Assembly (NCBI GenBank): GCA_029378245.1
Contig: JARKIF010000004.1
Span: 2,666,001-2,730,000, forward strand
Source of the DNA: Roridomyces roridus
Lineage: Eukaryota; Basidiomycota; Agaricomycetes; Agaricales; Mycenaceae
Reading direction: 5' to 3'
Length of the DNA: 64,000 bases
Shown: piece by piece, positions 11,916-21,454 of the stretch
Position numbering within the stretch: position 1 is the first letter of the stretch
Layout: every line of letters begins with the position of its first letter
Translations under genes and position numbers: made by a program
The notes under the pieces: model-generated
The model's input: the letters and a program-made list of their open reading frames with translations, nothing else
Databases searched by the model: none
Told to the model about the DNA's origin: nothing

Positions 11916-13319
11916 CTACGTGCCACTGCGTCGTCTCCGTTGGCGAGTCCGCGTCACCCAAACCGAGCCTGAGAACAAGTACTCGGACGCTAAGCCGCAA
12001 ATCAGCTTGCTTATATCGAAGCACAGAGAGAGACCGACACATACCATCAACCTCGCCCCTCTGCTTCTGATCGACAAACTCCTCCACACGCGCAAAGATG
12101 TCGTCTCCCCACCGCACTCCGTTTTCCCAGTCCGCGGCGTAGTCCTGCGGCGCTGCGGCAACAACCAACCGCGCATCTGGAGCCGCAGCCGCATCGACTG
12201 CCTTGACGGCAGCTACGAAGCGTTTGACGTCGAGAGGTTGGGTGGGTGGAAAGAGGATAAGTAGGACGCGGAGGCGCGACTCCTGGAAACGCTCTAATAT
12301 CGGATGCACCACCGCCGGGTGTGGGGCAGAGTTTAACGCCAAGTGCGTGAGAGCAGGAAGCAAGCCGAGCGCAGGGCCTGTAAGCCAGTCGGGACCCAGA
12401 TCATCCTCGTCGTCTTCAGGGAAGTACGTGTCATCAAGGATCTCGAGGTGGGTGATGGAGCGAAAGAGTGGGTGTGTGAGGTCGCCGTTCACATTGTTGC
12501 CGAAGAGCTCGCCGATGTCGATGCTGAGACGAGTGAGCTGGTGCATGGCTGCGAGGGGCTGGAGGAGGTGTGGACCGACATTGTCCCCGATGATATGGAG
12601 GCTTTTAATTCCGGGGCAGGATTCCAAAAACCCCGCGAGAGTCGTATTTGGGAGGGAATTGGTGCTGGAGTATAGCAATACGTGGGACACGACCTTGGCG
12701 CGAAACGAAGGGGATTTGGAAGCGACCGAATTTAGTGCGTTGTGGGTGCTTCTTCTGGACGAATCGAATTTCAGGAGGCTGTAGAGTCTTGACTCCAGCC
12801 TAGGATGCGACGTGAGCCTCGGAGCTCTGAGAGCGGGTTGGACTTGCCACTCCTGCACGCGACGGGCGACTTGCAACAACTTGGGCACATCCGCGAGGCA
12901 ATCATCCGCGGCGGATTCGAAGACGAAGCGCTCAAGCTCAGGTGGGAGTCGGGGAGGAGACAATAGGGGAGGTCAGAGTGGAGGGAACGCGACCGAAACA
13001 ACGAAGAAACTGACTTCGAAACTATTTCGAAAGTGAGGCAGTTTCGTTCGAGTTTCGAAGTGGCGAGTTTCGAAATTTTGTGTAGTTCCTCCTCCGGAGG
13101 AGGAACTCACATCGAAACTCGGTCGAAACTGGATCGAAACTCGGTGAATTGCCGAGAATCGACCAAAATCGAATCTGATAGTTTCGCACCAGTTTCGATT
13201 CGCGAAGAGGGCGGTCAAAGATGACCTTCGATTCTCGGTCGAAACTCGATGCAGTTTCGAAGTGAGTTTCGACCTAGTTTCGCTCGAGTTGTGTCCACTC
13301 TGACCTCCCCTAATGGCAT
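11916..13319 (-). pseudogene. LRR/F-box-associated-type gene split by a transposon
   Basis: A body of about 321 codons runs from 12963 to 11916 with one intron (11969-12044). It begins RLPPELERFVFE and carries leucine-rich spaced repeats, like the large Agaricomycete family of F-box/LRR hypothetical proteins. The frame opens with TTG, not ATG, and an in-frame TGA lies four codons upstream inside a 345-bp inverted-repeat element (12966-13310). Beyond the element, 13319-13313 reads ATG CCA T. Removing the element and one TA copy gives ATG CCA TTA TTG in frame with the body. The gene was therefore most likely intact before the insertion and has lost its start. The next in-frame ATG is about 140 codons inside. 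Whether the element is ever spliced out is unknown. Confidence 0.75.
12966..13310. mobile_element. MITE-like inverted-repeat element with TA target duplication
   Basis: The element is 345 bp long with perfect 17-bp terminal inverted repeats (GGGGAGGTCAGAGTGGA and its complement), flanked by TA at 12964-12965 and 13311-13312. It has no coding capacity. The interior is packed with TTTCGA/TTCGAAA motifs and has an exact 22-bp palindrome at its middle (13085-13106), so it could fold into a long hairpin. TA duplication and terminal repeats are the hallmarks of Tc1/mariner-type non-autonomous elements; I cannot name the family. It sits in the third codon of the gene above. Confidence 0.85.
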
Positions 13320-13536
13320 GAGGGGTGGAGATAACGTGGCGATGGTCTGATCACTGATTCCAATCAATGTCTTCCCCTTTCCGATTTCGTGACAGCCGGC
13401 ATGCTCATCTAAGCAAATTTGATCCGCTGAATGCCGGGAGTATCGGCACGCACCGGCAGCGCCATCTACCAAGCCAGTCATGTATAAAGTAAACAAGGAA
13501 CATTGGATCCGGAGGCCTTCGAACCACTCACACAAA

Positions 13537-14295
13537 CTATGCTACATACACCGTCGCGCACTTCGGCATGACGCCCGGATATCTGCGACTCGGCACACAC
13601 CACTCTTGATACGTAGCGATCGTACCGTTCACCACGGTGTTCAATTGCTCTTCAAAATACGACACGCTATTGGCGTCTCTCGGGAGCATGATCTTCAGAG
13701 CGTCGGCCAGTGCCTGCGTAGTGATTCAGTTCATTGGTGAGGCGGAATATTGAACCCAATCAAAACCCACATCCATCCTGGGCCAAAGCTTGCATAGAAC
13801 CGCCTCTATGGGCCACGTAACTCGGAATTGCGCAAAGATCGAATGCTTGCTGCTGAGAGCGGTGAAAAAGTCCGTGTTAACCTCGACGAACTGGGAGAGT
13901 GCACATTCAGTGGCATAGTAGATGGAGACGAAAAGAAAGGAATACGAACGGCAAGGTAGGCCAGAACAATCAGGTCCTGCCACTCGGGAACAGGGCTGAC
14001 GATGATTTCCTTCGTGACGCCCTGGAGGAGGTCCATGGTCGTGGTCAGGTTCATGACAAGTCCCTGCAAGCGAATTCGTGTTTAAAGTCTATACAGAGAG
14101 TCGAGGAACATGTACTTGGGCCATGTCGAGGACTTCGCTCAGCGTAGCGTTTGTCGAGAGTGTATTCAGGGCAGTCTCGATCTGGAATGTTTCGGTAGTG
14201 ATCATGCCAATGGCGTTCTGGGTCTGGCTCATATTGAGCTGAGCGAGGGTTCCAGGAAGGAGGAAAGTTGCGAGGCAGGCGAGGGAGAGCTTCAT
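13537..14295 (-). CDS. Small secreted helical protein, possibly HsbA-like
   Basis: Four exons (14295-14116, 14063-13950, 13890-13771, 13713-13537) give 196 aa. The signal peptide ends TLAQ near residue 19. The mature part is rich in amphipathic helices with Thr/Ser/Asn-rich linkers (TETFQIETALNTL), a pattern like the fungal hydrophobic-surface-binding protein A family; that assignment is tentative. Two of the three cysteines lie in the last exon (EWCV, PKCA). Introns are 52-59 bp. The third donor (GTGGGT at 13770) was chosen because it keeps the frame and gives a 57-bp intron. A TATA-like CATAAAAT lies near 14340. Confidence 0.65.
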
Positions 14296-15039
14296 CTGGG
14301 GGAAAGATGTCTGGTAAGCGTCCTCTTGGATGGGGGGCCATTTTATGGTGCGCGAAGGATTCGTCTTCGGCTGCGCGTTGGGACCGAGAACAGGAGAAAT
14401 GCATTGATTATTCGAGTGGGCTCACTTTTAAAACTTTGCCCCTGTTCGAACTTGGGATTGCTCGGTTGAGGTCGATCGAAGCCCATATGTACATCGGTGC
14501 TAGGGAGCTCACTGGATTTGCCGAGGGAAGATGTTGACAGGGTGCTTGGGATTTGGAGCGAAATGAGGAATCAAATTAACAGTAGTTGAACGACCGTGCG
14601 AGCCGGGCACCCAAGTGGAATATTTACCACGACAGCAGCGGAGCTCCTTCAAGGCGCTGACTCCGAGTCAACGTGCCCCGAAGGCTTCAGCTTCAGGGAG
14701 GGAAAAAACTTCGAGCTGCGGAAGTCTTGCACAGGAGGGTTTCGTGCATCGATAATCGGAGGTCAACCTCTCGAGTCGGAGCTGACGGTTTGCTGACGGT
14801 CGACAACGACGAACGTTACGCACTTGTTACGGTCACGAGGTGTGAGAGACTGGTGATATGCTCCGTGCAGCGACAGACGGAATAATCCGAGCGGGCACCG
14901 CAGGGCTCAACGAAGGATGCATGAAAGGTGAGATGAAGGGAGGATGAACGGAGGGATGCCACGTGCAAATGATCTGCTTAATCATGATGGATCACGTGTA
15001 AACGACGTCACTCTGACACTTCGAGCTTGCTTCGAGCCA
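14296..15039. other. Intergenic, no gene recognised
   Basis: Promoter of the secreted protein gene and unassigned sequence. No frame here has support. Confidence 0.45.
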
Positions 15040-15540
15040 CTCCCGCCGAGCTGGAAATGAAGATCTTCCTCCTTGCGTCCCAGCTGGGCCCCAGCTGTAT
15101 GTCCATGCTTTTACGCGTCGCGCGCCGTGCTCTAGCGTGGTAAGTGCCACTCTGGCTGTCTTGTCCGATGGCGGCACGATATCCGCCACTAGGATCGCCT
15201 GCTCTGGCTTGCGACTGTTCCGCTGGAAGGTTTCTACTGGCTCGGCGTCCTCGACACGAAACCCCCCGAGCTTTGGGCCCGAAACATGTCGATCCGGACG
15301 CACCCTCAAAAGGATCTCATCTTCTTCGTCATCTCCGCTTGCACCAATCTCGAGAACCTTTATCGCCAAGATACGGCGAGGGATATTCAACCCGGTTTGT
15401 GCGCGCTTGATCATTTGTGTGGCCGTGCTCACAGCTCATTCAGCTTCGCGCTACTGGATCAAGGACTCGGATGGTATTCCCAGTCACGAATAAGTATTCC
15501 TTTCGGATGGAAGTCAAGGACGCTTGCGACTTGTGGTTGA
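15040..15540 (+). pseudogene. Decayed fragment of an F-box/LRR-type gene
   Basis: If a 51-bp intron (15140-15190, GTAAGT to TAG) is removed, one frame reads through pieces that look protein-like, for example RLLWLATVPLEGFYWLG, and downstream DLIFFVISACTNLENLYR near 15315-15370. These phrases are typical of the LRR-like regions of Agaricomycete F-box proteins. There is no start codon in this frame, no domain beginning and no convincing end. I read this as a gene remnant; the family assignment rests on pattern resemblance only. Confidence 0.35.
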
Positions 15541-16294
15541 CGCCCTTCCGACCTCACTGCCTGCGGATGAAAGCAAAATGACGCTCCCGCTCTTGTATAG
15601 AATGGACGAACTGCGTAGGAGGTCCGATTGGACACAGCTTGCGTGGAGTTTTCATGACATGAACACGGGACACCATCTGGCGATAACCAGTGACTAAGTG
15701 ATTACTCTATCTCTCCTGTAGACAGTATTCTGAATGCGTCTGACTTCTACCTCCAGACATTGATTTGGTAGCCGACCATGTGGACTCCCGCGCAACAGTT
15801 TCAAATCAAGTACCAGCTCCGACGATGGATGCCCGGTAACACATGCACATGTGTAGATCAGCCCGTGTGGGTAATTGAAGTGGGGGGTTGCGCTCAAACG
15901 TGCACCGGAACATCCTAGAAGTTGGGCAACACCTCCGTCTCGATACATCATGCCGCCCATGCCAGAGAGCGCACTGACGGACTCTTATTCATTTTACTCT
16001 GTTGCAATATGAAATGCGGTCTTTTTTGATGGCCGACCGATGTAAAGGGAAAATCTCCCGCCAATGTGAACTGGTCACCGCTCCGCTAGCGCTGCGGCAG
16101 GATTTGTCACTGTAAGCAGGATTTGTCCGTCGCTAGGCACAAACGAGCCTGATTGGTCCCGTTGCTATATGCACAGGAGAGTTGAGGAACGAAACATCGT
16201 AATCTTGGATTCGTAAGAGCAGTTTGGGAGACCGAATCAGGACGAGGATTCAAAATTTGGTTTTTCACCCACGCTGACACGCAAACAAGGGGCG
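15541..16294. other. Intergenic, promoter of the zinc-cluster gene at its end
   Basis: No gene is supported. A short direct repeat of GCAGGATTTGTC occurs at about 16092 and 16118. TATAAA at 16295-16300 stands about 56 bp before the ATG at 16356. Confidence 0.45.
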
Positions 16295-16355
16295 TATAAA
16301 CGCATATAAGTCCAATTGTCCCTTGGTCCTGTAGTGTGTAAGCCTCAACCCAACA

Positions 16356-16975
16356 ATGTCGCAGCACCAAACCCCTCCTGCCTTCCAAGATTCGTCATTG
16401 ATTTCCTGGCCCAGGGTTTACTTGGCATGCGTTCAGTGTCGTAGGCGCAAGATTCGGGTGAGGGTATCATTTTCGAGCTTCAACGGAGTGTTTCATTTCT
16501 TCGTACAGTGCATTTCAAACGACAAATACGATAAACCTTGTGAGCGATGTCATCGGCGGAACCTGCGCTGCGAATATATATCCGTCGCTGAAGAGGTTGG
16601 GACTCGGAGAGAACATACTGTCTCTCAGATCGAGTCAACGTCCCGGGGACCGGACGATGATTCGCGCTCGAATCAGTATCGATCTCGGCATCAAACCGTC
16701 GAGCCTGTACCGGGTTCTTCCTCCCCGACGTCGACGCCAGCGGCCTGGCAGCAGTATCCTAGCGGCACAGCGCTCAGCCACATTAAATACCAAGCCCCAT
16801 CCCCTATGGCATCTATAGCGGTGCGAGCACCGTTCCCCTACTCTGCAAAAAATTTGTTGTTATTTTTCACTCAGAGTAAGGAGAGTTATGGGTATGGCAG
16901 AACCTGGCAGAACAGTGTGATACCCCATAAGTACTTGGGACCTCCTGGCTCCAAGTCCCATCTGACCTCAGAAAT
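16356..16975 (+). pseudogene. Zn2Cys6 transcription factor gene, interrupted by retrotransposon A
   Basis: Exon 1 (16356-16457) and exon 2 (from 16509) join to a fungal zinc binuclear cluster: CVQCRRRKIRC followed by a CERC half and RRNLRC, spacing C-x2-C-x6-C-x9-C-x2-C-x6-C. A Ser/Pro-rich region follows. After about 190 residues the frame runs directly into the 5' LTR of element A at 16976. The target duplication GAAAT (16971-16975 and 41596-41600) marks the break. Across the empty site the frame stays open into 41601 and reaches a stop 26 codons later, at about 41679-41681. The DNA-binding domain and promoter (TATAAA 16295-16300) remain, so a truncated protein ending in LTR sequence is possible. 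The original C-terminus is uncertain. Confidence 0.7.
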
Positions 16976-17275
16976 TGTTATGTCCCGTTCCAACGCCAAC
17001 TCCGGTACCTCAACTCCGGTACTCAACTCCGGTACTCAACTCCGGTCACGTCGGGATGCCTCCCGACGTCGAAGCGCATCACGCGCTCCTCGGTTCTATC
17101 CGGGTACTCGGGTTTTCACGCGATGAAGGTATCTGAGCGTTTCCCCCGGACTTGGTATTCATCAGGATATCCACTTGATCATTCCGTGCGGACTTAATCA
17201 GCTTATATCCACATAGCCGCATAAGTCCGTTTCTATTATTGGTCTGTGGTAATGACATATATCTCTACTTACTCG

Positions 17276-17283
17276 TATATAAG
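17276..17283 (+). promoter_or_regulatory. TATA box in the LTR of element A
   Basis: TATATAAG, 33 bp before the sequence proposed as the 5' end of the element transcript (17309). The same motif is present in the 3' LTR. Confidence 0.7.
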
Positions 17284-17308
17284 ACTTTCCTTATCTGTAT
17301 TCAACCTT

Positions 17309-17318
17309 AGTTGATAAT
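17309..17318 (+). promoter_or_regulatory. Putative transcript start and self-primer of element A
   Basis: AGTTGATAAT lies 33 bp after the TATA box and is the exact reverse complement of the ten bases ATTATCAACT just after the LTR. In Tf1/sushi-type elements the first 11 nt of the mRNA fold back on the primer binding site and prime reverse transcription. The position and the complementarity fit that model; use as a primer is inference. Confidence 0.65.
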
Positions 17319-17511
17319 TGACGTTCTTGACTACTCGTCTTGGCTGGTTCCTACTCCTTCCCTTCCTATCAACATAGCAAGGCGTCTTTGACACCCTACT
17401 CCTCTGTGGTGCTCTTAGATCGTTCCTCCGGTCGACTCCTTCCAACTCCGGTCACTACCGGAGTTCCGGCATCTACTCCGGACTTGTCTTTTGGAATCGG
17501 ATTGTAACAGT

Positions 17512-17521
17512 ATTATCAACT
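17512..17521 (+). promoter_or_regulatory. Primer binding site of element A (self-priming type)
   Basis: ATTATCAACT starts 2 nt after the 5' LTR end. It does not begin with the TGG expected for a tRNA 3' end but matches the LTR sequence at 17309-17318 as a perfect 10-bp complement. Confidence 0.65.
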
Positions 17522-17536
17522 CCGCACATCTTCGCT

Positions 17537-19834
17537 ATGTCTAACCTACCCCCTAATCAACCCAACCAACCTCCCAACACGGATCAACGCATACGCATTC
17601 AAGACAACCGGCTTTCTGAGGACTCCGCGGCAATTGACAATAGACGTAGACGTCAGTCTACTATATTCGCTCAAATTCCGTTGATCGTTCGTCCTTCGAT
17701 ACAAAACCCGGTTCCACCGATCCTACAAACCCCCCCTGCTGCGACGGGTCAGTTCTCGATCCCGCCGTATGGTCCTTACCGAGACCGGTTCGTTCCGTCT
17801 CCCGGTTCAAATTGGGACCCAAACTTACCTCCTTTGCCTAATTCCCCATCTCGTTCCGCCGGTGGTTTGGCCCGGAATACTCCGGCTCAAAACCAATCCA
17901 CCGCACAGCGCTATACCATCCCCATGAATTTCCCGATTTCACCGTCCGTTCCCCGGTTCCAAAACCGCGAACCGACTTCAGCTTCAATCCGGGAAGTGCG
18001 CGCGGAAGAGCATATCGCGGATTTGTCTCGACAATTGGCTGAGTCACGCCTTCACGATGATGAATCTGACGATGGAACTCCTCTAGTTCTACCCCGTCCT
18101 AACTTCGAACCTATGGGCACTATTCCGGAGAACTCTCGCTTCGATGACTGGTTTAACAACCGGCGCAACTATACCACCGACGAACGCTATCTTGCTGGGC
18201 TTCAACGCTTTGAAGCCTTACACCCTTGGGAGTCCATTCAGGTACTCCGGTCAGACGATGGAATGTCTAACCGGGAGTATGGACGCCATCCCGCGCAAGT
18301 TCGTTTTGGTGCTTATCGCGCCTCCGGCGTAGGAATGCGGCCGGAGCCAGCTCCAGCAGGTACTCAAGCTCGTCCCGGTGATTCGGATGACGAAACGGAT
18401 CCGCTCAGCCATAGTTCCTCCGTTCATCAGGGCGGTCCTCCAGGACCACCAGGTGGATATGGAGGAGGTGGCCCTCCTGGTGGTGGCCCTCCGGGGCCCC
18501 CCGGAGGTGGTTTTCCAAGTGGTGGGCCTCCGGGCCCTCCATATGGCGGTGGTGGTGGAGGTGGCAATCCCGGTGGTGGACCCCCTGGAGGATATCCAGG
18601 TGGTGGAAACCCCGGTGGAGGAGGGGGCGGAGGCGGGCCTCCTGGGGGATTTCCCGGGGGATTTTTTCCTCCTGGCGGTCCTCCCCAACCTGCGCCTGGC
18701 ACTGATCCGTACATGGCTTACACGATGTATGAGACCGCCCAGGCGTTTAGGGACGCCGCTACGCAATTCAGAAACCCACCTGCTCAGAGGTCGGGACGGT
18801 CAAACCTTCGGAATCCGGACCCTTTCGATGGAGAAGATCCTTCAAAGCTGCGTATATTCTACACGCAGTGTTCTCTTCGTTTTGGAGAACAACCACAGGA
18901 CTTCGTCACGGACTCGAGCAAGATTATCTTCGTGATCTCTTACCTCAAAGGTCGCGCACTCTTGCACTTCACTCCGGTGATCGAGTCCCAGACACCTCCG
19001 GAATGGGACGACAATTGGGCTGCTTTCTCGCAGGAACTCTTCAACTGCTTCGGTCCGGTCGATCCGGTCGGAGACGCCCAGGAAGAGGTCCTCAATCTCC
19101 ATATGGCCAACAACGAGACCATTATCGACTTCCATCTCAAATTCGACACTCTTCGGCCTTACCTCCCTTGGTCGGATGAGAACCTCAAGTTCATGTACTA
19201 TCGTGCGCTGGCTCTTCGTCTTAAAGACGACCTCAAGACTGCGATCTACCCCGACACGTACATTGGACTCCGCACTGAGGCTACTCGTTTGGATTTCATC
19301 TACTGGAAGTTCGAGAAGGAGAGGCAGAGAGAGCGGGAGAGAAAGAAGCGGATGGGCGGTGGTGGAGGTTCTGGCTCCGGTTCCGGTAACGACAATCCGA
19401 AATCCGGCAACAACACCAAGAACTCCAACTCCGGTAACTCGTCTGGCAACTCCGGCAACTCCGGCAACTCCGGTAATTCGTCTGGTCAGCAAAACCGCAA
19501 GGGAAATCCTAGGAAGGATTCAAAAACTCCCTCCGGTAACAACAACGCTGCCCAGACCAATCCGGCTCCCAACAAGAATCCGCCCCCGAAGAAGGCCAAG
19601 CCCTATGAGAAGAATCTCACCCAGGGTGGTAAACTGAAGCAGGAGGAACGGGATCGCCGCAAGGCGAACAATCTCTGCATGTACTGCGGAGAGGCAGGTC
19701 ACCAAGCGTCCGATTGTCCCAAGCGGACTACTCCGGTCGCTGGCCGTGGTTCTCAGACCACTCCGGCCCCTGCTGCTACAACTCCCGCTCCCGCAGCCCC
19801 TGCGTCGACTACTCCGGCCGCGCCAAAAAATTAG
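17537..19834 (+). CDS. gag: Gag polyprotein of element A
   Basis: A single frame of 765 aa. The N-terminal half is proline-rich and disordered, then a Gly/Pro tract (about residues 295-390), a retrotransposon-gag-like helical core (about 425-600), a basic and Ser/Asn/Gly linker, and one CCHC zinc knuckle, C714-x2-C717-x4-H722-x4-C727 (CMYCGEAGHQASDC). This is the particle protein that packages element RNA. The stop TAG at 19832-19834 follows directly on a slippery A-run used to reach pol. Confidence 0.9.
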   Translation: MSNLPPNQPNQPPNTDQRIRIQDNRLSEDSAAIDNRRRRQSTIFAQIPLIVRPSIQNPVPPILQTPPAATGQFSIPPYGPYRDRFVPSPGSNWDPNLPPLPNSPSRSAGGLARNTPAQNQSTAQRYTIPMNFPISPSVPRFQNREPTSASIREVRAEEHIADLSRQLAESRLHDDESDDGTPLVLPRPNFEPMGTIPENSRFDDWFNNRRNYTTDERYLAGLQRFEALHPWESIQVLRSDDGMSNREYGRHPAQVRFGAYRASGVGMRPEPAPAGTQARPGDSDDETDPLSHSSSVHQGGPPGPPGGYGGGGPPGGGPPGPPGGGFPSGGPPGPPYGGGGGGGNPGGGPPGGYPGGGNPGGGGGGGGPPGGFPGGFFPPGGPPQPAPGTDPYMAYTMYETAQAFRDAATQFRNPPAQRSGRSNLRNPDPFDGEDPSKLRIFYTQCSLRFGEQPQDFVTDSSKIIFVISYLKGRALLHFTPVIESQTPPEWDDNWAAFSQELFNCFGPVDPVGDAQEEVLNLHMANNETIIDFHLKFDTLRPYLPWSDENLKFMYYRALALRLKDDLKTAIYPDTYIGLRTEATRLDFIYWKFEKERQRERERKKRMGGGGGSGSGSGNDNPKSGNNTKNSNSGNSSGNSGNSGNSGNSSGQQNRKGNPRKDSKTPSGNNNAAQTNPAPNKNPPPKKAKPYEKNLTQGGKLKQEERDRRKANNLCMYCGEAGHQASDCPKRTTPVAGRGSQTTPAPAATTPAPAAPASTTPAAPKN
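19825..19831 (+). promoter_or_regulatory. Probable -1 ribosomal frameshift site gag to pol
   Basis: The heptamer A AAA AAT is in the X XXY YYZ register relative to the gag frame and is followed at once by the gag stop TAG. A slip of one base back continues as AAA TTA GGC into the protease frame, which is open there. No stimulatory RNA structure was checked. Confidence 0.65.
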
Positions 19835-20262
19835 GCCGCAGTCCGGACGCCTCAATCCCCAGTCCGGACTGCGTTGACGGCGGGGATCTTCCTGAGGTTC
19901 GACTCAACGCTTCCTCTCTTTCTACTAATGCCCTTTACGTTTTACTTTTTCTATCTCTACTGCGCGCGGACTATGTATCTCTGGACGAGCGTGAACTAGG
20001 CGTAACCCTAGGCTCGTCCGATGTATCGAGGCAACTTGCCGAGGGATTCAACTCCCACATTAATGCGCTCGTGGACTCTGGTTCATCGCATTGTTTCGTC
20101 TCAGACAAGTTCTGTGACGAAAAGGGTTATCTCCCTTATTCTGTACCTCCGGTCAAGGTGCGGTATTTGGATGGCTCGTCCTCGATCATTAACCGTCAGA
20201 TCCGGCTGCTCATCCGGTTTCCCTCCGGCGACGTCCATTTAATGGAATTCTATGTCAACCGT
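19828..20262 (+). CDS. pol: Pol of element A, protease part (5' portion)
   Basis: This frame is -1 to gag and continues from the slippery site. It encodes an aspartic protease core, ALVDSGSSHCFVSD, with the catalytic DSG at about 20074. The frame stops being pol at 20262, where element B was inserted after an Arg codon (CGT, also the last bases of the CCGT target duplication). The remaining pol continues at 35729 in the same frame once B is discounted. Confidence 0.85.
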
Positions 20263-21350
20263 TGTCGACGGAAAATAAAGTTTCCTAGTAAGCAGGCGGG
20301 AATAATTAAATTCAAGCCAAACTCACTAATGGTTCGGGGAAGTGGGTAGTAGTGTTTTGAATAGAAAATAGGATCAGTGATGGACTAAACTGGTCGGTCT
20401 GGTTCGTACGTGAAAACTAGTCGGACTTGTGAAATAATTAACTTCCGTGTCGCTCAATGAACAGGCTAGTTCAATTATCTCCTAATGCTTGTACTTCGGC
20501 TTGACTTGGTTAAAACAGATAGCTACCGTATCGCTTCGTGGACAGGCTAGCTCAAATGTTTCCTGACTTGGACGTGCGTGCGTGCGTAAACTTGTTCTGA
20601 ACGTAAACAAATAACTACCGTGTCGCTTGATGGACAGGCTAGCTCAGATGTTTTCTAAAATGGGTTCGACGTAGACTTGTACTGCTGGCTGTGGCAATGG
20701 CAATTCAAAGATTTGCCTAAGTTGCTCAAGTGCTGGGCGTAATATGCGCGTGAGACGGAGCAAGAAGATGAGAAATGATGTGAAGTTAATTCTGTGCTAG
20801 GTTCTAACTACTACAAAAGTAGAAGAGAAGTCAGCTTAGAAGTGGGTTGCTTAGGTTCTCAGCTGAAATCTGTCCTTCTTATATACTAAAAGCCTGGGAA
20901 CTCATGTCTATATTTGGTATTCCTAACTTCCATCCCAGGCACTTTTCCTTTTCCTTTCTAGGTGTCTGCCCTTGTCCAATGTTTCCTTTTGCGGGAATTC
21001 CCTTTCTGAGTAATTCCCTTTCTGAGTAATTCCTGTTCTTGGCAATTCCCTTTCAGAGTATTTCCTATTTTTGGTAATTCCCTTTCAGAGTATTTCCTAT
21101 TTTTGGTAATTCCCTTTCAGAGTATTTCCTATTTTTGGTAATTCCCTCTCAGAGTATTTCCTATTCCAAGTAATTCCCATAATAGGTAACACATGTGATT
21201 CCAACTTTGTTGATCAGCTGATAATGATGTCAATATTGACGATGGAATGATGGACATGTGCCTAGCCCAGGTCTGAATAAGTACTATTTTCAATAAGTGC
21301 GAATGGAGTGCCTTGTCCTTTTTCATAACAAACAAAATTACCATACGACA
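20263..21350 (-). repeat. LTR of element B (3' LTR in element orientation)
   Basis: 1,088 bp. It contains three copies of a unit of about 45 bp (core TCGCTTNNTGGACAGGCTAG) near 20450, 20530 and 20620, and a tandem array of a unit of about 33 bp (TTTCCTATTTTTGGTAATTC) at about 21040-21170. Confidence 0.92.
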
Positions 21351-21454
21351 TCCGCGGCAAACGAAAAAAATCCAACTGTCCTCAGTTGAGAAAAAGGACA
21401 AGAAACTGATTCGCATAGTAGAAAATAGTATCGACAAGTATTGTAATAGAAACA

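Larger units (their letters stand above)
16976..17509 (+). repeat. 5' LTR of element A
   Basis: 534 bp, TG...CA ends. It opens with four tandem copies of a CAACTCCGGTA-type unit and contains several further CCGG sites. A TATA box lies at 17276-17283. Confidence 0.93.

Noticed and set aside
17098..17126. Apparent C-terminus of the zinc-cluster protein
   Set aside because: It is encoded by the LTR of element A and not by the original gene.
18427..18714. Pro/Gly-rich minus-strand frame
   Set aside because: It is the complement of the Gly/Pro repeat tract in the gag gene of element A.
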